Source: Acinetobacter brisouii CIP 110357 (GTDB lineage: Bacteria > Pseudomonadota > Gammaproteobacteria > Pseudomonadales > Moraxellaceae). Taken from it: DNA of 64,000 nt. The stretch lies in contig NZ_KI530765.1 of assembly GCF_000488275.1 (NCBI RefSeq), positions 1 to 64,000 of the forward strand. Reading direction: 5' to 3'. Under the pieces are notes generated by a model, which made no database searches, had not been told where the DNA came from, and worked only from the letters and a program-made list of their open reading frames with translations. The first letter of the stretch is position 1, and each line of letters opens with the position of its first letter. Both the position numbers and the translations under genes were made by a program. Below are positions 52,131 to 59,582 of the stretch, piece by piece.

Positions 52131-54977
52131 TTAAGCCATAAACTTCTTCTTATTCTTACATTGGTCATGTGGAATACCATAACCGGAACATCCCCAGAAC
52201 TTTCCATAATGCCCGGTACGTAATCGCATCGGTCGGCCACATTGATCACAGATCCTGATTTCTTTTCGACAATTTGGATTTTGACAAATGCTATGCTCTT
52301 GCTGGTCTAGGCTAGGTGAGCCACATTGTTCACATACTCTCGGTTTAGACCGGCAGATACTGCCTGAGCTACAGCGATAGAATTCCCCAAACTGGCCATC
52401 TGCCATCTTGAAGTAGCCGTCAGTACAGACTGGGCACTTAAAGATTTGGCGATCTTCACTGGCAAAACTTTCAGACAGGATATTCAGTTGATATTTGGGT
52501 GCAAGGAGTTCGGTAATGAATTCCGAAGGTGCTCTTGAATCAGCCAGAATATAGCACTTGTGTTTGGCCCGGGTGATTGCAACATACAATAGCCGTCGTT
52601 CTTCAGAATGTGGATAGCGATCCAGCGACGGAAGCAAGGCATCCACAACCGCATCTTCTTTATTCTGGTTGGGAAAACCGGTTTTTCCCTGAGAAAATCC
52701 AATCAAGATACAGTAGTCTGCTTCCAGACCTTTAGAACCATGGAAAGTCCAGTAAGCAATATTGGCGTATGTTGATCGTACTTGGTCTTTGACGTTATTC
52801 AACAAATAGCGATAGCGTGCCAGGACGGCAATCGATGCCGTGGCATTCTCCTGTCTGATTGCTCGAATCAGTTCAATAACCTGACCTTCCAATGTTTGAT
52901 GCTGAGCATGACTATCCAGCAAATACACGGCTGATTGTTCAACCTGTGTGGCTGTGACCACATTTTTCTGATACTGCTCTGGATTTTGCATCACAAACTT
53001 GCCTGCAGTTAAGGCAATACTGTTGTTATAGCGATAGGTCTTTTCCAGTTTGGTCAGGGAATGGGGACCCACCAGATCGGCAAATCGTGTGGTGAGTTCC
53101 AGTTTTCCACCTGAGAAGCGATAAATTGACTGCCAGTCATCGCCTACCACGGTTAAAATCGGGGATGGACCTTGTCGGATTAATGCCTGCAACAGTTGCA
53201 TCCGAGCCATGGAAATATCCTGGAACTCATCTACCAGAATATGGGTCCATGGTGGGCAAAAAGCATCGGGGCGAATCAGGTCTGTGGCCTGCAGAATCAT
53301 GTCATCAAAATCAATGCTGTGATCATCTTGTAATTTCTGGCAGTAGGCTTGATGGATTTGATCCAGCAGCTTGGCATAACGTTCAGCAAATGCGATACCT
53401 TGCTGCTGAAGGCGTTGTAGAATGGCCGTGCGGTCTAAGCGTTCCACTCGAATCGCAGCCAAACTCTTGACGTAGCGCTTGGCGGTGCTACTGATCATGC
53501 CAGCCTGATTCAGCACCTCAAAAATTTCCTGAGCCGATTTCTGAATCACTGGAATCTGCTGTTGCTGCATCAATTGCGCTAATCGCTGTTCAAGCCGATT
53601 CTCGGTCCAGTCATAGTGATAGGTTTCTAATAAAGTGGTGCCACAGCTTTGATGTAATTCCCGTTTCTTGCGAATAATGGCATTGTATTCTTGTGATGGG
53701 ATATCCGGTCGGGTTTTACCTTGACGATCAATGCCAAAGTGTTCCAGATAAACATCTGCATCGCTTAAGTAAAAGTCTGGGCGATAGTCGAAGCCCAGTT
53801 CAATTCGTCGCTTGGTGATATAAGGCGCTTCATACTGATAGGCAATGCCATGCAGAAATAACCAGTTGGCAATCAGCAGTTCCTGATAACCGCGTACCCG
53901 TTCACCTTGCAAGGTACGATATTCATGATCACGCACATAACGATCATATTCCGCTTTCGTTTTAAAATCGAAGGCATTGACCGGCTGGTAACTTAATTCA
54001 ATAAAGCGGCTCAGCCCATCTGGATCAGACTGGATATAGTGACTCAGCCATTCGGTCATCCAGATTTCTAATTTGGTCGGATCTTCTGTAAAAACTGATA
54101 AATGGGTGGGGATTTTTTGTTGCTGCAGAATACTGCGTCCTAAAGCATGGAAGGTCATCACTTCAGGACAATCCTCTGCGGCAAGACCACAACTTAGACT
54201 GCGCTTTTCTAAGCGCTCTCGCAATTCTTTGGCTGCTGCATTGTTATATGCCAGGATTAAAATCTCATGCTGATGGGCTAAGTCGGAATCAATCAAATCT
54301 AGGGCCTTTGCCACCATCACCGAGGTCTTTCCTGTTCCGGCCGCAGCCAGAACCAGATTACGATCGTCATTGCGAATGACTGCCAGACGTTGTTGCTCAG
54401 TCAGTGGATTAGACTCAATCTGCTCAAAAAAGCTGTGGCGCTGCTGTAACTGTTGTTGTTCGTATTCCTGACGGAGAACAGACTTGCCTTGATCTAAAGG
54501 CAGGTAGGTCAGCATCTGATCTAATTTCTGCAGCATTTCTGGATCAAGCTGTTTTTGCCAAACAGTCTGAGCCGTCAGGTAATTCTGCAGTAATGGAACC
54601 AGTGTTGTCTTTAGCGTCGCGAGACTGGATTCACGTAAATACTGTTGTTGTGCCAGCGTTTGAAAACCGTTCAGGGCTTGAGTGAGATTCTGATTGAGCG
54701 CTACCTGACTTGCCTGGACAATGCCCTCAAAACAACCATTTAAATCTGCCTGATTCAGCATGGAATAATCTAAAAACTGCTCTGCAACATGCCATGAAAA
54801 TCTAGATCCCCAGAAACCCTGTTGAAGCTGGGCAATACCTTGACTCTGTTGATATGGAAATTGGCGTGTGTCTTGATTCTTATACTGAACTTCAATGTAG
54901 TCTGTTGTCACAATCATCTGACGGATTGGGCTAAATAACTTGCCCAAAAAACTGGTTCGAATAATTTTACGGGTCAC
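52131..54977 (-). CDS. UvrD-type DNA helicase, helicase IV (HelD)-like, with C-terminal zinc fingers
   Basis: The 948-residue superfamily 1 helicase has an N-terminal region resembling helicase IV (EVQYKNQDTRQFPYQQSQGI), Walker A AAAGTGKTS at 211-219, Walker B VDEFQDIS, GDDWQSIYRFSGG and motif VI YVAITRAKHK. After residue 850 come topoisomerase-type C4 zinc fingers: CPVCTDG, CEQCG, CDQCGRPM ... CSGYG. The zinc fingers are absent from E. coli helicase IV. It would unwind DNA with ATP, perhaps in plasmid repair or replication. It stands alone. Confidence 0.88.
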   Translation of the reverse strand: MTRKIIRTSFLGKLFSPIRQMIVTTDYIEVQYKNQDTRQFPYQQSQGIAQLQQGFWGSRFSWHVAEQFLDYSMLNQADLNGCFEGIVQASQVALNQNLTQALNGFQTLAQQQYLRESSLATLKTTLVPLLQNYLTAQTVWQKQLDPEMLQKLDQMLTYLPLDQGKSVLRQEYEQQQLQQRHSFFEQIESNPLTEQQRLAVIRNDDRNLVLAAAGTGKTSVMVAKALDLIDSDLAHQHEILILAYNNAAAKELRERLEKRSLSCGLAAEDCPEVMTFHALGRSILQQQKIPTHLSVFTEDPTKLEIWMTEWLSHYIQSDPDGLSRFIELSYQPVNAFDFKTKAEYDRYVRDHEYRTLQGERVRGYQELLIANWLFLHGIAYQYEAPYITKRRIELGFDYRPDFYLSDADVYLEHFGIDRQGKTRPDIPSQEYNAIIRKKRELHQSCGTTLLETYHYDWTENRLEQRLAQLMQQQQIPVIQKSAQEIFEVLNQAGMISSTAKRYVKSLAAIRVERLDRTAILQRLQQQGIAFAERYAKLLDQIHQAYCQKLQDDHSIDFDDMILQATDLIRPDAFCPPWTHILVDEFQDISMARMQLLQALIRQGPSPILTVVGDDWQSIYRFSGGKLELTTRFADLVGPHSLTKLEKTYRYNNSIALTAGKFVMQNPEQYQKNVVTATQVEQSAVYLLDSHAQHQTLEGQVIELIRAIRQENATASIAVLARYRYLLNNVKDQVRSTYANIAYWTFHGSKGLEADYCILIGFSQGKTGFPNQNKEDAVVDALLPSLDRYPHSEERRLLYVAITRAKHKCYILADSRAPSEFITELLAPKYQLNILSESFASEDRQIFKCPVCTDGYFKMADGQFGEFYRCSSGSICRSKPRVCEQCGSPSLDQQEHSICQNPNCRKEIRICDQCGRPMRLRTGHYGKFWGCSGYGIPHDQCKNKKKFMA

Positions 54978-55209
54978 ACTTTTACCTAAAGAGCATCAAT
55001 ACACAAGAACCTAGCACAGCTCTAATTAAGAACAGTGCTAGGTAAATCTGGTTTCATTAAGATTTAGATTACTACTATATTTATCCTAGAAATATCGTTT
55101 TAGTCGTCTTAATTCAGGCTATTTCATGGGGTATACACTGAATATTTCATGGTTCTTCAATAAAAAAGAGAGCTGAATAGCCGCCAAAATTCTAAAGCCA
55201 TATAGCCAT

Positions 55210-55401
55210 CTACGCTTTAATCTTTCTTTCTTCTAGCATTTCAGATAGCCAGATCGCTGTTTCCTCAACGCTTTGATGTTTAGGTACATCAATAATCCCA
55301 GAAGTTAAACCTTTTTTAATTTTTTCAATATCATAGTTTACCCCTTTAACATCTCTAAGTTCAGTGCTATTACGACGATTCAAATGGTTTTCTATAGCCA
55401 T
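55210..55401 (-). CDS. Small basic protein of unknown function
   Basis: About 63 residues from MAIENHLNRRNST, preceded by AAAGG; the longer frame adds a hydrophobic leader without a ribosome site. The charged middle (DIEKIKKGLTSGIIDVPKHQ) and helical tail are not a family I know. It follows the XRE regulator gene by 77 bases on the same strand. Confidence 0.5.
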   Translation of the reverse strand: MAIENHLNRRNSTELRDVKGVNYDIEKIKKGLTSGIIDVPKHQSVEETAIWLSEMLEERKIKA

Positions 55402-55478
55402 AATACAAGCCTTTATGAAAATTGATAAAAAGAAAAAATATCCACTCAACAGCTTACAGTACTTAAAGAATGAGTCTT

Positions 55479-55703
55479 TTATTCTGGTGAATATGACTTA
55501 ATTTTTTCAAAAACTGGATAGAAATCTAATCCCTCATCTTTCATCGTCGAAATCAATGCAACAATTACAGCAATATGCATAGGAACCACACCTTGTTTAC
55601 TGTAATTCGTAATCGAATTGGGCTTCATATCTAATAATGCAGCAAACTCCTTAATTGAAAGGCCTGCTTTACCGATAAGACGTTGGAATTCACTATATGG
55701 CAT
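55479..55703 (-). CDS. Small XRE-type helix-turn-helix regulator
   Basis: The 74-residue protein contains a helix-turn-helix (LSIKEFAALLDMKPNSITNY). It is divergent from the gene at 55860 with the large palindrome at 55764-55804 between them, so it probably represses both. Such single-domain repressors are common on plasmids. Confidence 0.75.
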   Translation of the reverse strand: MPYSEFQRLIGKAGLSIKEFAALLDMKPNSITNYSKQGVVPMHIAVIVALISTMKDEGLDFYPVFEKIKSYSPE

Positions 55704-55763
55704 TTGATTAAATTTATAGAAATTGTGTTGCAGGATTATAGCATAGGGTGATATTTACATAAA

Positions 55764-55804
55764 AACACATAAATATATGTGTCTAACACATATATTTATG
55801 TGTT
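55764..55804. promoter_or_regulatory. Large perfect palindromic operator
   Basis: Arms ACACATAAATATATGTGT (55765-55782) and ACACATATATTTATGTGT (55786-55803) pair perfectly around CTA, with one more pair outside. Each arm is itself nearly symmetric (ACACATA ... TATGTGT), suggesting two dimer sites. It is placed between two divergent genes. Confidence 0.7.
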
Positions 55805-55859
55805 ATAAATGGTTTTATCCAATAAACCTATTTATTCATCTCTATCGGAGAAATGTCCT

Positions 55860-56105
55860 ATGTACTCATATCCTAACTCAATCAATGAAAAGAAAATTGC
55901 CCTTATGATCATGAATGACTTTTTCATTCAAAAAGCACATGAACTTTGGCTTTTTTTACAACTTGACCAGAGCTTTAATGATTATGAAGCCACCCTGATT
56001 TGGACTCGACGTTATCTGGAAGAAAATCCAGAGGGTGAATATAGCGATATTCGAAAAGCCTTCATCTCTTGTTTCCCTGAGAATTTCTTCAACTTTGAGG
56101 ATTAA
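55860..56105 (+). CDS. Small protein of unknown function, plasmid backbone
   Basis: About 81 residues from MYSYPNSINEKK, with CGGAGA 9 bases upstream; an ATG at 55809 has no ribosome site and lies in the operator. The C-terminal half (FNDYEATLIWTRRYLEENPE, then DIRKAFISCFPENF) resembles that of the protein at 62413-62667 (NNHEAILVRLDHLL ... RALLRHFPES). Function unknown. Confidence 0.6.
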   Translation: MYSYPNSINEKKIALMIMNDFFIQKAHELWLFLQLDQSFNDYEATLIWTRRYLEENPEGEYSDIRKAFISCFPENFFNFED

Positions 56106-56314
56106 TTTTCTAAACGGTCGTTCCTCTTTTTTAGCATTTGATCTCCGAGTGAATGCGATCAAAGAGGAATGATTGAGTTCTAAACATGAAAATGATGAGG
56201 TATAGCCGTAGCTTCGCATTTTAAAAATCAGTTTTAAAAGTTTAAAAAATTCTTTAAGCTCTTCTTATATATTTTTAAAGGATTTTAAAAGCATGAATTA
56301 CTTTTCAGAGGATC

Positions 56315-56340
56315 CCTTCTAGGTAATGTGACCTAGGAGG
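56315..56340 (+). promoter_or_regulatory. Hairpin that buries the ribosome-binding site
   Basis: CCTTCTAGGT, loop AATGTG, ACCTAGGAGG: ten pairs including one G-U, with the GGAGG ribosome site inside the 3' arm and the ATG 5 bases later. When folded it would block translation of the gene at 56345; heat, a ligand or a trans RNA could open it. Confidence 0.65.
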
Positions 56341-56344
56341 AAAA

Positions 56345-56647
56345 ATGAAAAAACTGAAATATCAGTATCGGAAAGCCATACAGAGTACGCGTCATGACTA
56401 CTTCAGGGAAATTTATCCCAATGTCAGAAGTTCTAGATTTAAGAAATTTAGCACCCACCAAGAGCGTAGTTTTTATTTTATGCATCGCATTGAATATAAA
56501 GACTATCCACTTAAATTTCGTGTAGCACGTGGCACGGGCTTACCTTATATTTGGGATGACTTACCAGCGTATGTCTATGACGTTGCTAAGAGCTGGAAGC
56601 ACAATTCCAAACGTAAAAACCAATACTATAAAGAACATGTCCAATAA
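56345..56647 (+). CDS. Small basic protein of unknown function
   Basis: The 100-residue protein is strongly basic and aromatic (MKKLKYQYRKAIQSTRHDYF, RNQYYKEHVQ-like tail). Its charge fits nucleic-acid binding, but no family is recognised. The ribosome site AGGAGG is strong yet sits in the hairpin at 56315-56340. Confidence 0.65.
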   Translation: MKKLKYQYRKAIQSTRHDYFREIYPNVRSSRFKKFSTHQERSFYFMHRIEYKDYPLKFRVARGTGLPYIWDDLPAYVYDVAKSWKHNSKRKNQYYKEHVQ

Positions 56648-56648
56648 G

Positions 56649-56678
56649 AAATGGGAGCTATGTTATTAGCTCCCATTT
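56649..56678. terminator. Terminator shared with toxin-antitoxin modules
   Basis: AAATGGGAGCTA, loop TGTTAT, TAGCTCCCATTT. It matches the brnTA terminator at 14424 and belongs to the dead antitoxin on the minus strand; it also ends the + strand gene. Confidence 0.7.
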
Positions 56679-56790
56679 GCTTGAATATGATTCGGATAAG
56701 CATCTACAACGCGGATTAATGCCGCGGCTGATCCAGTTGGATAGCATCGTTCCGATTCCCAACTTTTTGGATAGCGAGTAGTGCTTTTGG
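56666..56790 (-). pseudogene. C-terminal remnant of a NadS/HigA-like antitoxin
   Basis: The minus strand reads TTRYPKSWESERCYPTGSAA then ALIRVVDAYPNHIQANGS and a stop, matching LQNWEQGRRYPTGPAATLIR in the intact copies. The N-terminal half and the toxin are gone. Confidence 0.75.
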
Positions 56791-56801
56791 CCCTCCAAAA
56801 A

Positions 56802-57020
56802 CTAACGTCGCTGCTTCCCTTGCTCTTCTCGTTTCATTTGAAATCCGGCTTCAAACTCATTCACTGCTTCTTGCATTATTCCCCATGGATTTTCGATCGG
56901 GGGGAGTTGGACATCATGGCCAAATTGTTTAATTGCGTCCGGATGGTAATTAAAGCGGAATGATTCAGGCAGCCTGACCGTTTGACGTCGACCAATTTTC
57001 AGAATTTTAGTCACTTTCAT
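56802..57020 (-). CDS. VapB-type AbrB-fold antitoxin, orphan
   Basis: The 72-residue protein opens with VTKILKIGRRQTVRLPESFR, the swapped-hairpin AbrB/SpoVT DNA-binding fold of VapB antitoxins, followed by a toxin-binding tail (NPWGIMQEAVNEFEAGF). No PIN-domain toxin follows: the next sequence is the NadS remnant. Good ribosome site on the minus strand (GGAGGT near 57027). Confidence 0.75.
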   Translation of the reverse strand: MKVTKILKIGRRQTVRLPESFRFNYHPDAIKQFGHDVQLPPIENPWGIMQEAVNEFEAGFQMKREEQGKQRR

Positions 57021-57410
57021 TTTGACCTCCGGATGACGATGAGATCAGTCACACTGATATATCACCATCAAACTAGACCATTTTATCTGAAGAATTTGTT
57101 GTCATCGAGAAGTTACATGATGAGAAAAAATAGAGTCTTCAGATTCAATTCACATAAAAAACGGGACCGGTTGACGATTCATATCAGTTTCAGTGAATGC
57201 ATTATTTGAGATCCTCGAGATGGAATCTGACCTAAAAAATCGCTTTCAGTCGTCTAATTCGGCTTCTTTATTAACAGAAAAGAGGTGATTTTTTGCTGTT
57301 TTCTCCAGATTTTGAGCGGGTAAAAATTGAGACCGAGCGTGAGCGAGCTCGAGATTTTATAGACTTGAACAATGTGATATACATTGTTCCATCCTGTAAG
57401 TTTTTGGGAC

Positions 57411-57601
57411 TTCGTTACACGTTCAAATCGAGGGTTTTTAGTACTTCGTTACACGTTCAAATGATTATTTTTTGATCTTTGTTACACGTTCAAAGGGGGT
57501 GTTTTCGAGCTTTGTTACACATTCAACCCCGTTTTGTTACACATTCAAATGAACTTTTTCCGCTTTGTTACACGTTCAACCCGTTTTTGTTACACATTCA
57601 T
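57411..57601. repeat. Iteron array, seven copies (candidate replication or incompatibility region)
   Basis: Seven 16-base direct repeats of consensus TTYGTTACACRTTCAA start at 57411, 57445, 57478, 57511, 57533, 57564 and 57586. Steps are 34, 33, 33, 22, 31 and 22 bases, close to whole turns of the helix. Such iterons bind Rep proteins in theta-replicating plasmids. A partial copy is near 57636. No rep gene lies nearby, so this may be the origin of a gene located outside the window or a copy-control locus. 57021-57410 holds no gene I can support. Confidence 0.8.
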
Positions 57602-57669
57602 TTGTAAGCAATAACGTACAAATAAGGGGATAATGCCCCACGTTCAAACTTGGTCAAATTTCTTCTTCT

Positions 57670-57797
57670 GGATTCATCGAGGAACAGGATGTTTCGGAAC
57701 AGCAAACAAAAATAATAAGTTCTCGCATCAGGATCGTGAGGGATGACCGTTGAAATGAAAAAAGCCCCAACAGGAAGTTAGGGCTTTTTTCATTTCG
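57670..57797 (+). ncRNA. Putative small RNA, CAGGAUG-loop family (copy C)
   Basis: GAGGAACAGGATGTTTCGGA hairpin, AATAATAAGTTCTCGCATCA with GGATCGTGAGGGATGAC, and terminator AAAGCCCCAACAGGAAGTT with its partner arm and a T tract. Very similar to copy B over about 100 bases. It follows the iterons directly and could affect copy control or act in trans. 57798-58057 has no gene. Confidence 0.6.
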
Positions 57798-58057
57798 TAT
57801 TTTCCAATCATTGGATCATGCTTTATTCACAACAGAATAGAAGAATCCAATAACGAGCCAAACAACGCCTAAGCCAACTGTTTAGACTTAGACAAGATAT
57901 CTGCATTCACGATATTCTAGAGTTTATAATGGACATAGCATCTAAGGTTTTAAGCACTGTAAATTAGACAGCCTGATCGAAAAAAATAAATCTACATTTT
58001 TTGATGTTCACATTCATATTCAGGGAATGAACATGAACCCAGCACCGGAGAGATGTC

Positions 58058-58414
58058 ATGAATCGATTGGAAGCAACCGCAGAACAACAACGAGTTTTGG
58101 CAAAAGCAGTGATGAATGTTACCACCCAGTTAAATCTTACCCACGTTCAGCTCGCAGAGATACTGGGTCTAGATCCTTTAAGCATGGCCCAGCTAGAAGC
58201 ACTACCCGAGTTAGATCCACACACGGAAACCGGACAAAGGGCGATGTTTCTGGTGCAGATTTTTAAACGTTTATTTGCCATGACGGGTGGTGATGCGGTC
58301 TGGATGCAACAGTTTATACATACACGAAATCAGGTAAGCAACGGCATTCCAGTTGAACAAATGAAGAGTCTGGACGGGATGAAGAATATTCTGGCCTTTC
58401 TTAACATGCAGTAA
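58058..58414 (+). CDS. MbcA/ParS/Xre-type antitoxin-domain protein (DUF2384), orphan
   Basis: The 118-residue protein has an N-terminal helical region with a helix-turn-helix (LTHVQLAEILGLDPLSMAQL) and a C-terminal DUF2384-like toxin-binding domain (FKRLFAMTGGDAVWMQQFIH, GIPVEQMKSLDGMKNIL). RES-domain toxins normally accompany it, but none is here. It may work as a plasmid regulator. Ribosome site GGAGAGATG. Confidence 0.75.
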   Translation: MNRLEATAEQQRVLAKAVMNVTTQLNLTHVQLAEILGLDPLSMAQLEALPELDPHTETGQRAMFLVQIFKRLFAMTGGDAVWMQQFIHTRNQVSNGIPVEQMKSLDGMKNILAFLNMQ

Positions 58415-58448
58415 TTGATGTTTCAGTATTCATCGCAATATTGTGATG

Positions 58449-58646
58449 TTAAAAGCCGTCCTGATCTAGCAGCTGCGCGGCTTGTGTTAAGCGCTCCGAA
58501 ACCTTTGGTGGGGTATTCACCAGCTGCTGCAAATGTTCAAACTCAGCATCACTGAGTTGAATCTGTACCTGTTCGGTCAATGCTGCAGTTTCACTGGCCT
58601 GTTGATGCTCTTGCCCACAGGCTTGCTGATGTTGATTCATCGGCAA
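58449..58646 (-). CDS. Small protein with DUF1778/TacA-like tail
   Basis: The 65-residue protein has a glutamine-rich start and a tail IQLSDAEFEHLQQLVNTPPK, VSERLTQ that resembles the toxin-binding end of TacA-type (DUF1778) antitoxins. The usual ribbon-helix-helix start and the acetyltransferase toxin are missing, so it is either a truncated antitoxin or an unrelated small protein. Confidence 0.5.
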   Translation of the reverse strand: MPMNQHQQACGQEHQQASETAALTEQVQIQLSDAEFEHLQQLVNTPPKVSERLTQAAQLLDQDGF

Positions 58647-58739
58647 TGCTCCTTGTTATTTTATTGTGCTTTGAATACGGTGTTATTCAATGAATCTAGC
58701 GCTTGTGCCTCATTTATATATGATCAATGCTACAACTGA

Positions 58740-59267
58740 TGTGATTTTCTGTGGACTGGTTATATCACCAATCAACACTTTGGCCATTCGATCTTGAAGA
58801 TGATCGATTATACAACAGGCAACTGTACCCTAGTGGATAGAATGTTCGGTATCGAAGGTTATACCTTCCCGTCACTCAACTCAAACGGGTGCCGTCCCAA
58901 TAAAAAATTTGAATCATTCAAATGCAATCGATGCCTGATGGCCCAGCTGCATGGTTCTATCTCCCAATTGCATGACTTTGGTTTTTTAGCCTTGATTTTA
59001 CCTACAAGGTCATAAAACTCTGACGGCCTCTCGTTCATAGTTCGGACGATATCTCTAAAAAAGCATCAATAAAATAAACCGAAAAACCTCACTTTTTTCC
59101 CGTTTTCTGGCTTTTTGCTGATCCTCATTTGTACACTGAAACTGAGGCATAGAGACAACGACATGATGCGGCAATGGATCGCTATTGCTGACATCTGCTC
59201 CTCATTCGAACTCACTGATGCTGGGTCTAAAACTTTATAAACACTTAAAAAAAACACGGAGCATTGC
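58740..59267. other. Gene-free stretch upstream of the mobilization genes, candidate oriT
   Basis: GAAGGTTATACCTTC (58854-58868) is an inverted repeat in the region just before the mobilization operon, where oriT normally lies; CCCGTCACTC follows it. Reading frames here are short and unconvincing. The nick site cannot be placed by eye. Confidence 0.45.
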
Positions 59268-59582
59268 ATGCGCAATAAACAAATTCTGATTCGACTCAGC
59301 GATGCAGAACATCGACAACTGGCTGAACTGTGTCAGCAGCTGGAGCTAAATCAGTCAGAAGTGATTCGGCATCAGTTATTCAACCAGAAGCCATCAGCAC
59401 ATGTAGAGCTGGCACAGGTTCAAGAGCTTCGCATGATTGCTTTGCAGCTCAAACACATTTTACAGCACGATAATTGTCTCTCCGCAGCTGAACGGGCGGA
59501 TCATGCAACGGATCTTGAAGCACTGATCGAGGAGCTTAAACTGATCGTGCGTAAGTTGAGTCAAGGAGTGCATCTCGCATGA
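59268..59582 (+). CDS. MobC-like relaxosome accessory protein
   Basis: The 104-residue protein has a ribbon-helix-helix-like start (NKQILIRLSDAEHRQLAELC, then SEVIRHQLF) and a helical coiled-coil tail. Small DNA-binding proteins of this kind load the relaxase at oriT. It ends with a 4-base ATGA overlap into the relaxase gene. A ribosome site GGAGC sits before the start. Confidence 0.75.
   Translation: MRNKQILIRLSDAEHRQLAELCQQLELNQSEVIRHQLFNQKPSAHVELAQVQELRMIALQLKHILQHDNCLSAAERADHATDLEALIEELKLIVRKLSQGVHLA

Noticed and set aside
57293-57475. Short frame running into the iterons as a possible Rep fragment
   Set aside because: No initiator motif and no ribosome site; its end consists of iteron sequence.
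57411-57601. CRISPR array
   Set aside because: The repeats are 16 bases with variable short spacers on helical phasing and no cas genes; iterons fit better.
58027-58266. Alternative frame over the DUF2384 gene
   Set aside because: The frame at 58058 has a ribosome site and a recognisable domain; this one is low-complexity.
58794-59015. 73-residue frame in the candidate oriT region
   Set aside because: No ribosome site or domain; the stretch is better explained as a non-coding transfer region.
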